Assembly: GCF_018614095.1 (NCBI RefSeq)
Contig: NZ_JAGGOY010000062.1
Span: 1 to 64,000, forward strand
From: Streptomyces sp. ISL-87
GTDB lineage: Bacteria > Actinomycetota > Actinomycetes > Streptomycetales > Streptomycetaceae
Length of the DNA: 64,000 bases
Direction of reading: 5' to 3'
Shown here: one piece after another, positions 1 to 8,120 of the stretch
Layout of the letters: every line of letters begins with the position of its first letter
Numbering within the stretch: the first letter of the stretch is position 1
The notes under the pieces: model-generated
Seen by the model: the letters and a program-made list of their open reading frames with translations, nothing else
The model's database searches: none
Told to the model about the DNA's origin: nothing
Made by a program: the position numbers and the translations under genes

Positions 1-47
1 GGGCGGGGGTGTAGCGGGGGGTGGGGGTGCAGGGGTGGTGGCTGGGC
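1..47 (+). repeat. G-run cluster (possible G-quadruplex)
   Basis: Four or more runs of 3-6 G separated by 1-7 nt lie at the window edge, ahead of the GPP34 gene. This matches the usual G3+N1-7 quadruplex pattern on the + strand. Such patterns are common in high-GC genomes, so function is not implied. Confidence 0.35.
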
Positions 48-132
48 CGGTGGGGGGGAACCATCAGGTCGGTCTGAGCGTCTGGTCTGATGAACGATGG
101 GGGAAGTGCGGGGAAATCTCGGGGGTACGGGC

Positions 133-792
133 ATGGCGGTCACGCTGGCTGAGGAGATCATGCTGCTGTCCCTGGATGACGACTCCGGGTCGATCAAGCA
201 GCGCCAGTCGGCGGGTTGGGCCGTGGCCGGCGCGATCCTGCTCGAACTCGTCCTCGCCGGGCGGGTATCCATCGCAGGCAAGTACCTCGAACTGACCCGT
301 GTGGAGCCCACCGGCGAGCAGCTGCTCGACAGCCGCCTCCCGCTGATCGAGACCTGGCTGCGCGGCCGGTGCAAACGCCGGGTGACGGACTGGCTGACCA
401 AGGACCAGGAGAAGGGCGTGGGCGCCACTTTGGAAAGCCTGCGCGGGCGGGGTGTGGTCGGGGAGACGGAGCACAAGGTGCTCGGTGTGTTCCCGCGGCG
501 CCGCCACCCCGAAGCCGACGGCTCGGTCGTGCGCGCGCTGCGGGAGCGGCTGGAGGCCGTCGTCGTCATGGGCGCCGAGCCGGACGAGCGGACGGCGGGC
601 CTGATCGCGTTGATCCACTCCGCCAGACTGCACCGGCTGGCCTTCCCCGGTCTGTCGCGCCCGCAGGTCGATGCGCGCATGGCGGAGATAGCCGCCGGCC
701 AGTGGGCGGCCGAGGGCGTCCGCGCCGCCATCCGTGAAATGCAGGCTGCGGTGGCCGTGATCACCATCGCCACGGTCGCCGCGGTGAGCTAG
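133..792 (+). CDS. GPP34 (GOLPH3-like) family phosphoprotein
   Basis: A 219-residue soluble protein with the GOLPH3/Vps74 (GPP34) fold signature. It begins with an LAEEIMLLSLDD-like segment, has a central RRVTDWLTKDQEK region, and ends with a hydrophobic helix (AVAVITIATVAAVS). In eukaryotes the family binds phosphatidylinositol-4-phosphate on Golgi membranes. Actinobacterial members have no established role, so membrane association is only an inference. The start chosen is ATG 133, because the protein then opens directly with the conserved MAVTLAEE helix. An in-frame upstream start at 97 would add 12 residues that do not look conserved. No operon partner is visible, and the downstream 330 bp hold a transposase remnant. 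Confidence 0.85.
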   Translation: MAVTLAEEIMLLSLDDDSGSIKQRQSAGWAVAGAILLELVLAGRVSIAGKYLELTRVEPTGEQLLDSRLPLIETWLRGRCKRRVTDWLTKDQEKGVGATLESLRGRGVVGETEHKVLGVFPRRRHPEADGSVVRALRERLEAVVVMGAEPDERTAGLIALIHSARLHRLAFPGLSRPQVDARMAEIAAGQWAAEGVRAAIREMQAAVAVITIATVAAVS

Positions 793-941
793 TGCCGTGG
801 CCGATCGTGTTCGGAGCCAGATGACCAAAGCGGCCGGCCGCCCCCTCGCCGAACCCCCGCACCCGCACGGCCGGGCCAATGGAGCCGGAAACCCGCGCGA
901 GGAAATCGCCTGGCTGATGCGCGTCGCGGCCGCGCGCATGC

Positions 942-1095
942 CGAACGACAGGCCGGCCTCGCGCAGGGGGTGGCGGAACTCGGCGTGGTCGCCGTAGCCG
1001 CAGTCCGCGACCACTTCCCGGAATCCGGGAGTCGAGGTGCCCCAGGGCTCCGCCCTCCACGGCCCCTCCGTCTCGGCTCCCGGCTGGCCGGCCCG
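942..1095 (-). pseudogene. IS701-family transposase remnant
   Basis: On the minus strand, about 50 codons read through without a stop. They contain REVVADCGYGDHAEFRH followed by LREAGLSF, which resembles the catalytic-domain segment of IS701-type DDE transposases (the VVAD-x-GYGD motif with a following FR..L...GL). The frame has a stop at 1096-1098, no flanking transposase domains and no terminal inverted repeats. It is therefore a decayed fragment. The rest of the 793-1124 gap shows no gene; the 66-codon + strand ORF there looks like a shadow. Confidence 0.55.
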
Positions 1096-1124
1096 CTATC
1101 CCCCGCGGCTGAGCCTCCGCTCCG

Positions 1125-2696
1125 CTAGCCGGCCTGCTTGACGCAGGTCTGATCCTTCGTCGGTAGCTTGCCGGTGGCCAGGTACCGGTTGACCTGGTCG
1201 TCCACGCAGGTGTTGCCGTAGAGCCCGAAGAGGGCGTGCCGGTTGGCGCCCTCAAGGGTGACCAGCCTGGAGCTCGGCAGCAGGCGGTGCAGCTCGACGC
1301 TGCTCTTGTACGTGGTGCGCGGGTCACCGGTGGCGGCCACGATCAGCGCCGGGGCGTCGCGCCGCACCTGGGTGGGCTCTTCGCGGGGCCGGTCCCAGAA
1401 GGCGCACGGGTTGATGTTGTTGGTCAGCGGGCCGAACAGCGGGTGCGCGGCGCGGTTGCGCTCGATGTCCCGCCAGTAGAGCTCGGGGTCGCGCCGGGCG
1501 GCCACGTCCCCGCAGATGATCGCGGACTGCGCGCCCGTGGGCTCGTCCTCGCCGCGCAGCGCGTACCGGAGCGCCGCGGCGAACTCCGGCGACAGCGTGG
1601 TCGGCGCGCCCTCCGCGGCCTTGGCCAGTGCGGAGAGCGTGTCGCCGAAGGACGCCCGCGCCGGGTCGGTGTCGTCCGCGATGCCCGAGAAGAGGAGGAG
1701 CGGCAGCTGGCTGTCGTCGATCCGGAAGGCATCGGCGCCGGCGCCGATGGTCAGCGGGCCGCGTGCGGACGCCGCGACGACGCGGTCGACGGTGGCGAGC
1801 ACCTCGGCGCGGGTGCGGCCGAGGCCGTAGGTGTCGTGGCGCTCCACCGCCCAGGCGGCCCAGTCGGACAGCGCCTTCTCGTTCTCGGGCTCGGTGCCCT
1901 TCAGCAGCCGGGCGCGGTAGTCGCCCGGGGTGATCGCCCCGTCGAGCACCACCCGGTCGTAGCGGCCGGGGAACATCTGCGTGTAGACCGTGCCCAGGTA
2001 GGTGCCGTACGAGTAGCCCAAGTAGGAGATCTTCCGCTCGCCGAGCGCGCCGCGGATGACGTCCATGTCGCGGGCCGTGTTGCGGGTGCTGATGTGCGGG
2101 AGCACCGAGGCGTTGGTGGCCCGGCACTTGTCGGCCAGGCTCTTCTGCAGGGCGACCTGGCGGTCGAAGCCCGCCCGGCCGGCGCCGGCCGACAACCAGG
2201 TCATACCGAGGGGCCAGCCGCAGTCCAGCGGTGTGCTGCGGCCGACGAAGCGCGGGTCGAAGCCGACGATGTCGTAGCGCGCACCGACGCCCTTCATCGC
2301 CTTGCGGATGTCCGGCGGTGACTCGACCGCGCCTCCGCCCGGGCCGCCGTTGTTCAGCAGGATCGAGCCGATGCGGTGGCGGGTGTCGGTGGCCTTGAGC
2401 CGGGATACCGCCACGGTGATCGTGCGCCCTCGGGGGGCGGCGTAGTCCAGCGGCACGGTCACGCCCGCGCACTGCACGCCGGCCTTGTCCAGATCGCGGC
2501 CCGTCGTGTCGTCGGGGCCCTGGACACAGCTGCCCCAGCCGAGGCGCTGCTGGTAGTAGCGGTCGAGCCCGGCCCCGGTGCCGTCCTTGACGGGGGCCTC
2601 GGCGGCTGCGGCCAGGGCGGGGGAAGTGGTGAGGCAGGCGGCGAGGGCGAGGCCTGCGGTTAAGACGCGGCGCGCGGCGGGGCTGAGGGTGGTCAC
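1125..2696 (-). CDS. secreted alpha/beta hydrolase, tripeptidyl aminopeptidase-like (S33)
   Basis: A 523-residue exported serine peptidase of the S33 / tripeptidyl-aminopeptidase type. It probably trims tripeptides from peptide N-termini outside the cell. The N-terminus is a signal peptide (RR, a hydrophobic stretch about 11-30, then ALAAAAEA). The alpha/beta-hydrolase core has an oxyanion-loop NNGGPGG near 115-121, the nucleophile elbow GYSYG with Ser229, and a C-terminal NRHALFG with the catalytic His. GTG 2696 is chosen because AAGGAG lies about 6 nt upstream. Longer in-frame starts would place a charged extension before the signal peptide. Codon 12 (2663-2661) is the rare Leu codon TTA, so translation should depend on the bldA tRNA. 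Confidence 0.88.
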   Translation of the reverse strand: MTTLSPAARRVLTAGLALAACLTTSPALAAAAEAPVKDGTGAGLDRYYQQRLGWGSCVQGPDDTTGRDLDKAGVQCAGVTVPLDYAAPRGRTITVAVSRLKATDTRHRIGSILLNNGGPGGGAVESPPDIRKAMKGVGARYDIVGFDPRFVGRSTPLDCGWPLGMTWLSAGAGRAGFDRQVALQKSLADKCRATNASVLPHISTRNTARDMDVIRGALGERKISYLGYSYGTYLGTVYTQMFPGRYDRVVLDGAITPGDYRARLLKGTEPENEKALSDWAAWAVERHDTYGLGRTRAEVLATVDRVVAASARGPLTIGAGADAFRIDDSQLPLLLFSGIADDTDPARASFGDTLSALAKAAEGAPTTLSPEFAAALRYALRGEDEPTGAQSAIICGDVAARRDPELYWRDIERNRAAHPLFGPLTNNINPCAFWDRPREEPTQVRRDAPALIVAATGDPRTTYKSSVELHRLLPSSRLVTLEGANRHALFGLYGNTCVDDQVNRYLATGKLPTKDQTCVKQAG

Positions 2697-2918
2697 GGTG
2701 TCTCCTTGGGCTGGTGGGAACGGTCGGTGGTGCGCAGCGGCTCGGCGGCCCGCACCGAAGCGGCCGCTTCCTGTGATCGCATGCCCCGAGGCTAGGAACC
2801 TGCCCTGGTACGGCACATCGCCCACGGGCACGAGGCCCCGGGTCCCGCTCCACCCCCGCCCGGGACCCGCGGCCCGGTCCGGCCTCCTCCTCCGGGAGGA
2901 GGCCCGGTGCCGCACCCG

Positions 2919-3017
2919 TCAGGTTGGCGGCTCTACCCACAACGCCTCGGCCACGGCGCAGAGTTCGCCCTGCGCCGTGGCCAGCGCCGTGCCCGCCGTG
3001 TAGTTGTGGCCCTCCCG
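2919..3017 (-). pseudogene. C-terminal remnant of a hotdog-fold thioesterase-like protein
   Basis: About 30 codons (GHNYTAGTALATAQGELC, then AVAEALWVEPPT and a stop) resemble the last two beta-strands of PaaI/hotdog-fold thioesterase-like proteins. There the pattern is 'TAGTALYDADGxLCAVAEALWI'. Nothing upstream in this frame completes the fold, and the preceding sequence is low-complexity. This is read as the decayed 3' end of a gene. Confidence 0.4.
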
Positions 3018-3133
3018 GCCTGGTGTTGTGCCGTTTCGGCCCCCCTTTGAAGTGGGGGCCGGCGGCGGATCGTTTCGGGCACCGGCCGCGTGCTGATGCA
3101 TGTGGCGACGAGGCCGGGGTCGACCCGGGCCGG

Positions 3134-3430
3134 TCAGGGGAGGGCGTAGAAGGTCGTGCGGCGCACGACCAGGCCCGACCGGCCGAGCAGCGCACCGTAG
3201 CCGCCGCTGTCCGCACCGCTGCCGCCCTGGGTGACGGTCAGGCCCCAGCTGTCGTGCGCGGAGGCGACCGACTTGGCGGTGAAGCGGCCGAACTGCCCGG
3301 GCCAGATGTCCGGGAAGCCCTTCGGTGGGAGCAACAGGACACGGGCCGGACGCCCGGAGGCCGCTTCCAGCCGGGTGTGGTGCGGGCGACAGAGTTCGGC
3401 CTGCCGTACGAGCGTCGCACGCGCGGGAAC
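3134..3430 (-). pseudogene. unidentified coding remnant
   Basis: A minus-strand frame stays open from about 3490 to the stop at 3134 and has protein-like composition (DIWPGQFGRFTAKSVASAHD, then a glycine-rich GGSGADSGGYGALLGRSG and a hydrophobic end). It has no good start or ribosome site in frame; the best candidate is TTG 3334. The composition looks like the C-terminal part of a real protein, but I do not recognise the family. With the thioesterase scrap at 2919 it suggests that the 2.7-3.5 kb stretch is a zone of decayed genes. Confidence 0.3.
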
Positions 3431-3482
3431 CGCCTTGACTGCCGGGCCGCTTGAGACAGGCGACCGTCCGGGGAAGCGCTCG

Positions 3483-4046
3483 TCAGCTGTGGGGGCTGGT
3501 GCTGGTGCTGGTTTGCCCGGAGGGAGCCGTGTGAGCCGTGTGAGCTACCTGGGCTGTCACGGTCGGATAGTCGTACGAAGGTGCGTGCGGGAGGGTCGTC
3601 AGCTCGGGGCGCCAGACGTGGAGCACCCCGGCTGACGGGGCGTAGAGGGCAGAGGGGATCTCGGCCGGGGCGAACCACTCCCAGCGGGTGATCTTGTGGG
3701 GCTCGGTGACCGTGGGGGTGCCTTCGGCGGTGCGGGTGACCGCGGCCGCCGTCAGCCGGGTCACACCGGACTTCGCGTCGATCTGGACGGAGAGCACCTC
3801 AATGCCCTCCGCGGCCGCCCGCAGATCCGTTTCCTCGGCCAGTTCGCGGGCCGCGGCCTGCTCGAAACCCTCCCCGGGGTCCACCTTGCCGCCGGGGAGT
3901 TCCCAGCGTCCGTCGTGCGCCTGACCCAGCAGGACCCGGCCGTCCGCACCGACCACGATCAGCCCGACGCCGACCACGGCGTTGGGCTGCGGGACGGCCC
4001 GCTCGGGGTGCTCGGCCGGCTCGGGGCGTTCATTCGGAGTGGTCAT
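3483..4046 (-). CDS. NUDIX hydrolase
   Basis: A 187-residue NUDIX protein, expected to hydrolyse a nucleoside-diphosphate-linked substrate. Its exact substrate cannot be read from sequence. The Nudix box is at residues 52-74 (GGKVDPGEGFEQAAAREL continuing to EET), with the metal-binding REL.EE core intact. The strand before it (VGVGLIVVGADGRVLLGQ) and the C-terminal W.W element (ITRWEWFAPAEIP) are typical of the fold. ATG 4046 has GAAGGAA about 8 nt upstream. The last about 20 residues are Ser/Thr/His-rich and probably disordered. It is divergent from the flavoprotein gene to the right. Confidence 0.9.
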   Translation of the reverse strand: MTTPNERPEPAEHPERAVPQPNAVVGVGLIVVGADGRVLLGQAHDGRWELPGGKVDPGEGFEQAAARELAEETDLRAAAEGIEVLSVQIDAKSGVTRLTAAAVTRTAEGTPTVTEPHKITRWEWFAPAEIPSALYAPSAGVLHVWRPELTTLPHAPSYDYPTVTAQVAHTAHTAPSGQTSTSTSPHS

Positions 4047-4325
4047 CGGTGTCGTTCCTTCTGCCGATCGGTTCGTCGTGGGCCTGGCCCGTATCTGGAT
4101 CCGCTCCCCTGCGGGCCGAAGAGACTGAGGAGTTTCCCGGCCCGTGGCCCTCGCGTCGGTGGCCACGGATCCATTTGCCGGTTCGGCAAGAGCATTTGTC
4201 AATCGGGGCGATTCCGGCACACCCTCGCAGTCATGGACAACGCGATGACGGGACATTTCGAGGTACCGGGTGCGGCGGATGTGGCGGATGTGGCGGACGG
4301 GGCGGACGGGGTGAAGGTGATGGAC

Positions 4326-5297
4326 ATGGCGGACGTGGTGATTGTGGGCGGCGGGGCCGCCGGGCTCGCCGGGGCGGTGACCCTGGCCCGGGCCCGCCGG
4401 GCGGTCCTGGTGCTCGACTCCGGCAGCCCGCGCAACGCCCCGGCCGCGCACATGCACGGCTACCTCGGCCACGACGGGACGAGCCCGGCCGACTTGCTTG
4501 CCCGGGGGCGGGCCGAGGCGGCCGGGTACGGCGCCGTGATCCGGTCCGGGGCGGCCGGTACGGCCATCGCCGCCGACCGGCTGCCCGACGGGGGCTTCCT
4601 GGTCCGCTGCGCGGACGGCTCCACCGTCCGGGCCGGGCGGCTGCTGGTAGCCACCGGGCTCGTGGACGAGCTTCCGCCGGTGCCGGGCCTGCGCGACCGC
4701 TGGGGGCGGGACGTGCTGCACTGCCCGTACTGCCACGGCTGGGAGGTCCGGGACCAGCCCCTGGCCGTACTGGCCACCGGGCCGGTCTCCGTGCACCAGG
4801 CACAGCTTTGGCGGCAGTGGAGCGCGCACGTCACCTTGCTGTCTCACACCTGGCACCTCACCGAGGACGACCGGGAACTGCTCGCCGCCCGGGGGATCGC
4901 GGTGGCGGAGGGCGAGGTGACCGGCCTGGCGGTCGCCGAGGACCGGCTGACCGGGGTGGTTCTGGCCGGCGGCGCCACCGTGGCGTGCCAGGCGCTCGTG
5001 GTGGCGCCGCGGTTCACCGCCCGCTCCGGCGTGCTCACCAGCCTGGGCCTGCCCACCGCCACCGTGGCCCGGAACGGCCATGTGATCGGCACCTGCGTCG
5101 AGTCCGACCCCGCCACCGGGGCCACCGGCCTCTCCGGGGTGTGGGTGGCCGGCAATGTGACCGCTCCGACGGAGACGGTCGCCGGTGCCGCGGCCCAGGG
5201 CGTGCGCGCGGCGGTGGCGCTCCATTCCGACCTGATCGAGGCGGAGACGCGGCGCGCGGTCGAGGCCCGTCGCGCACGCCGCGCGGGCCTCGTCTGA
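4326..5297 (+). CDS. NAD(P)/FAD-dependent oxidoreductase, thioredoxin-reductase-like (CPYC)
   Basis: A 323-residue two-dinucleotide-binding-fold flavoprotein of the TrxB/GliT-like group. The N-terminal FAD motif is VVIVGGGAAGLAGA (about residues 4-17). A CPYC redox pair sits at Cys133/Cys136 in HCPYCHGWE, and the C-terminal FAD motif is GVWVAGNVT. Thioredoxin reductases and small-molecule dithiol oxidases share this layout. Short holder proteins like this one usually lack a dedicated thioredoxin nearby, and none is seen here. ATG 4326 is preferred because GAAGG lies 8 nt upstream. In-frame starts at 4320 and 4233 would add up to 31 residues, made of an odd degenerate repeat (ADVADVADGADG). 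Confidence 0.85.
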   Translation: MADVVIVGGGAAGLAGAVTLARARRAVLVLDSGSPRNAPAAHMHGYLGHDGTSPADLLARGRAEAAGYGAVIRSGAAGTAIAADRLPDGGFLVRCADGSTVRAGRLLVATGLVDELPPVPGLRDRWGRDVLHCPYCHGWEVRDQPLAVLATGPVSVHQAQLWRQWSAHVTLLSHTWHLTEDDRELLAARGIAVAEGEVTGLAVAEDRLTGVVLAGGATVACQALVVAPRFTARSGVLTSLGLPTATVARNGHVIGTCVESDPATGATGLSGVWVAGNVTAPTETVAGAAAQGVRAAVALHSDLIEAETRRAVEARRARRAGLV

Positions 5298-5422
5298 CCT
5301 CGGACAGGCGTGCGGGTTTCGGCCAGGCTCCGCCCGCGCAGGCTCTGGGCGGTCTGATCGTCGTACGGCCTGTCGGCGTATCGGCTCATCGGCTTATAGG
5401 TGTATCGGCTCAGGGGGGCGCA

Positions 5423-6859
5423 ATGGCACATGTGCTGGTTGTAGGCGGAGGCGTCGGGGGGCTGGCCACCGCACTGCTCACGGCGCGCCGGGGACACACC
5501 GCCGAACTGTTCGAACGGGACACCCGTGCGCCCGGCACCGCGCTCGACCGGGACTTCTTCGGCTGGCGCCGCCCGGCCGTACCGCAGGCCACGCAACCGC
5601 ACGCGCTGCTCGGCGCCGCGCGCAACGTGCTGCGGGACGAACTGCCCGACGTGTACGAGGAGATGCTCCGGCTCGGGGCCCGTGAGCGGCACGAGCTCGA
5701 CTGGTTCGACGTACGCCCGCCCGCGCGGCCCGGCGACGAGGACCTGGTGATGCTCCAGGCCCGGCGCATCGTGCTGGAGAGCGCGCTGGCCACCGCCCTG
5801 CGCGGTGAGCCGGGCGTCATCACGCGGTACGGGGAGCCGGTCACCGGGCTGACCACGTTCACCGGGTTGACCACGGACACCGGGCTGACCACGGACACCG
5901 GGCTGACCACGGCCCCCGGGATCCGGGTGACCGGGGTGACCACTGCGGCCGGGGCGTACGAGGGGGACCTCGTCGTGGACGCGGGAGGGCGGCGCGGAGG
6001 CGTCGAGCGCTGGCTGACCGCGGCGGGCTGCCGGCCCCCGGTCGTGGAGCGGCACCGCACGGGGCTCGCGTACTTCTGCCGCTGGTACCGGCTGCCGGAG
6101 GGGCGGGAGGAGGGGCCGCGCCGGCCCTGGACGGTGACCGGCGGCACCTTCGCCGGATGCGCGGTCTTCCCGGCCGACAACCGGGTGTTCGCCGTGACCC
6201 TGTTCGTGCACACCGAGGACACCACCCGCTCCGCGCTGCGTCAGCCGGCCGTGTTCGAGGCCGCCGCCCGGGCCTTCCCGCCGGGTGCCGCCTGGCTGGA
6301 GCTGGGCGCCGAGCCGCTGTCCGACGTACTGGCCACCGCGAGCCTGGACAACCGCTGGAGCTCCCTGGCCGACGAGCGGGGCCCGGTGGTGACCGGGCTG
6401 GTTCCCGTCGGGGACGCCATCACGCACACCAACCCGACCCTCGGGCAGGGCACCTCGCTTGCCCTGTGGGCCGCGCGCAGGGTGGCCCGTACCGCGCACC
6501 AGGACCCGGGATCGGCGCGGTTCGCCGCCGAGTACGACGCCTGGGCGGTGCGGACCCTGAAGCCGTGGTTCGACTTCCAGGTGGTGGCCGACACGGCCAT
6601 CGGGGAGCGGTTCGCCACCCGGGCCGGGCGCATGGGGACGGCGCGCGAGGTGGCCGCACTCTTCGACTGCGCGCTGGAGGACCCGGAGGTGATGCGGGCC
6701 CGGGCCAGGGTCCGACACCTGGCGGACCCGCCCGAGCGGGCGTACGCGGATCCGCAGATCAGGGCCCGGGTGGCCCGCTGGCTGGCGGCGCGGCCCGACT
6801 ACGCGCCGAACGCGGTGGGGCCGGACCGGGGGGAGTGGGAGAAGCTGACCGCGGGCTGA
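5423..6859 (+). CDS. FAD-dependent monooxygenase-like protein (PHBH fold)
   Basis: A 478-residue flavoprotein of the p-hydroxybenzoate-hydroxylase superfamily. It opens with the Rossmann FAD motif HVLVVGGGVGGLATALLTAR. It has a DLVVDAGGRR segment where the family has its DG-type NAD(P)H/FAD motif, and later VPVGDAITHTNPTLGQGTS, the conserved GD motif that contacts FAD ribose. The substrate is unknown. The start ATG 5423 follows AGGGGGG at a good distance. Residues 141-164 hold four hexapeptide repeats (TGLTT plus F/D/D/A), encoded by an 18-bp tandem array, which look like a recent in-frame expansion in a loop. Confidence 0.85.
   Translation: MAHVLVVGGGVGGLATALLTARRGHTAELFERDTRAPGTALDRDFFGWRRPAVPQATQPHALLGAARNVLRDELPDVYEEMLRLGARERHELDWFDVRPPARPGDEDLVMLQARRIVLESALATALRGEPGVITRYGEPVTGLTTFTGLTTDTGLTTDTGLTTAPGIRVTGVTTAAGAYEGDLVVDAGGRRGGVERWLTAAGCRPPVVERHRTGLAYFCRWYRLPEGREEGPRRPWTVTGGTFAGCAVFPADNRVFAVTLFVHTEDTTRSALRQPAVFEAAARAFPPGAAWLELGAEPLSDVLATASLDNRWSSLADERGPVVTGLVPVGDAITHTNPTLGQGTSLALWAARRVARTAHQDPGSARFAAEYDAWAVRTLKPWFDFQVVADTAIGERFATRAGRMGTAREVAALFDCALEDPEVMRARARVRHLADPPERAYADPQIRARVARWLAARPDYAPNAVGPDRGEWEKLTAG
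5843..5914 (+). repeat. 18-bp in-frame tandem repeat, 4 copies
   Basis: Four consecutive 18-bp units (core ctgaccacgg.caccgg) encode TGLTTF, TGLTTD, TGLTTD and TGLTTA inside the flavin monooxygenase. The central copies are nearly identical, which suggests slipped-strand expansion. Confidence 0.85.
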
Positions 6860-6893
6860 CCGGGGCCGGTGCCGGCTCGTCGGCGCGCGGTCG

Positions 6894-6991
6894 GGCCGCT
6901 ATCAGCCGGCCGTCAGCCGCTATCAGCCGCTATCAGCCGCCGTCGGCCGCCATCAGCGGGCCATCAGCCGGCCGTCAGCCCGCCGTCGGCC
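6894..6991. repeat. degenerate 10-11 bp tandem repeat (gccgctatca-like)
   Basis: About nine imperfect units of gccgctatca / gccggccgtca / gccgccgtcg run from downstream of the monooxygenase into the last codons of the DNA ligase gene. Three units are identical. The array fills the convergent intergenic space where a terminator would be expected. Confidence 0.7.
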
Positions 6992-8045
6992 CGAGCACCT
7001 CGGCGAGGTCGTAGCCGACGACTTCTTCCAGCTGGGCGTACGTACAGCTCTCCGGCACCCGGTCGGGCCGCCAGCGGCGGAACTGTGCGGTGTGCCGGAA
7101 ACGGTCGCCCTCCATGTGGTCGTACGCCACCTCGCACACCCGCTCGGGGCGCAGCGGCACCCAGGACAGGTCCTTCTTGCCGGTCCAGCGGCTCTGCGCG
7201 CCGGGCAGCCGGGCACTCTCGTGTGCGGACGCTTCGGCCCAGGCGGCCCAGGGGTGGCCCTCGGGATCGGGCATCCGGAGGGGTTCGAGCTCGTCCACCA
7301 GCTCGGCGCGGCGCTTCATGGGGAAGGCGGCGCAGACGCCCACGTGCTGGAGCGCGCCGTGGGCGTCGTGCAGCCCCAGCAGCAGCGATCCGACAATCGG
7401 ACCGCTCTTGTGGAAACGGAAACCCGCGATGACGACGTCGGCCGTACGCTCGTGCTTGATCTTGAACATGAGACGGGCATCGGGCCGGTAGGGGAGATCG
7501 AGGGGTTTGGCGATCACCCCGTCGAGCCCGGCGCCCTCGAATTGCTCGAACCACTCCTGCGCGAGCGCGGGGTCGGTGGTCGCGGGCGCGAGATGCACGG
7601 GGGGCCGAGCAGTGGAGAGCATCTGGGTAAGGGCGGTACGGCGGTCGGTGAGCGGGGTGTCGAGGAGGGCCTCGTCGCCGAGTGCGAGCAGATCGAAGGC
7701 GACGAAGCTGGCAGGGGTCGTCGCGGCCAGCATGTTCACGCGGGACGCGGCGGGATGGATCCGCTCGGTGAGGCGGTCGAAGTCGAGCCGCCGGTCGTGC
7801 ACGATCACGATCTCGCCGTCGATGACGCAGCGGGCGGGCAGATTCTCCTTCAGGGCCGTCACCAGCTCGGGGAAGTACCTGGTCAGGGTCTTACCCGTGC
7901 GGCTGCCGATCTCGATCTCGTCGCCGTCGCGGTGGACGATGGCCCGGAAGCCGTCCCACTTGGCCTCGTACTGCATGCCGGGCGGAATTTTGGCCACGGA
8001 CTTGGCGAGCATCGGCTTCACGGGCGGCATCACCGGCAGATCCAT
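6975..8045 (-). CDS. ATP-dependent DNA ligase (LigD/LigC-type ligase domain)
   Basis: A 356-residue stand-alone ATP-dependent DNA ligase, which seals nicks through a ligase-AMP intermediate. Lys29 in EAKWDGFR is the adenylation residue (KxDG motif I). Later motifs are visible: VIDGEIV (motif III), SFVAFDLLA, GLDGVIAKP (motif IV) and FKIKHERTADVV (motif V), followed by an OB-fold with SLLLGL and a C-terminal RFRH.AQF.RWR. The size fits the LigC/LigD ligase module without polymerase or nuclease domains. ATG 8045 is divergent from the LigD-type polymerase gene at 8121, so the two NHEJ-type activities are split over two facing-away genes. No Ku gene is in the window. Confidence 0.93.
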   Translation of the reverse strand: MDLPVMPPVKPMLAKSVAKIPPGMQYEAKWDGFRAIVHRDGDEIEIGSRTGKTLTRYFPELVTALKENLPARCVIDGEIVIVHDRRLDFDRLTERIHPAASRVNMLAATTPASFVAFDLLALGDEALLDTPLTDRRTALTQMLSTARPPVHLAPATTDPALAQEWFEQFEGAGLDGVIAKPLDLPYRPDARLMFKIKHERTADVVIAGFRFHKSGPIVGSLLLGLHDAHGALQHVGVCAAFPMKRRAELVDELEPLRMPDPEGHPWAAWAEASAHESARLPGAQSRWTGKKDLSWVPLRPERVCEVAYDHMEGDRFRHTAQFRRWRPDRVPESCTYAQLEEVVGYDLAEVLGPTAG

Positions 8046-8107
8046 GTCTTCGATTCTGCGGTGGTACCTGCGGACCTGCTCGGTATGCGCGCCCGGTCAG
8101 GCCCGCC

Positions 8108-8113
8108 TACCGT
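8108..8113 (+). promoter_or_regulatory. -10 box (TACCGT) for leaderless transcript of 8121
   Basis: TACCGT lies 7 nt before ATG 8121, and no Shine-Dalgarno sequence intervenes. This spacing places +1 at the ATG, the hallmark of actinobacterial leaderless mRNAs. Confidence 0.5.
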
Positions 8114-8120
8114 GGCGCAC

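Noticed and set aside
797..997. 66-codon plus-strand ORF after the GPP34 gene
   Set aside because: It has no ribosome site, a Pro/Arg-rich composition, and lies antisense to the transposase remnant.
4233..4325. Longer N-terminus for the TrxB-like flavoprotein
   Set aside because: The added residues are a degenerate Ala-Asp-Val repeat ahead of the FAD motif, with no ribosome site at 4233. ATG 4326 has GAAGG at 8 nt.
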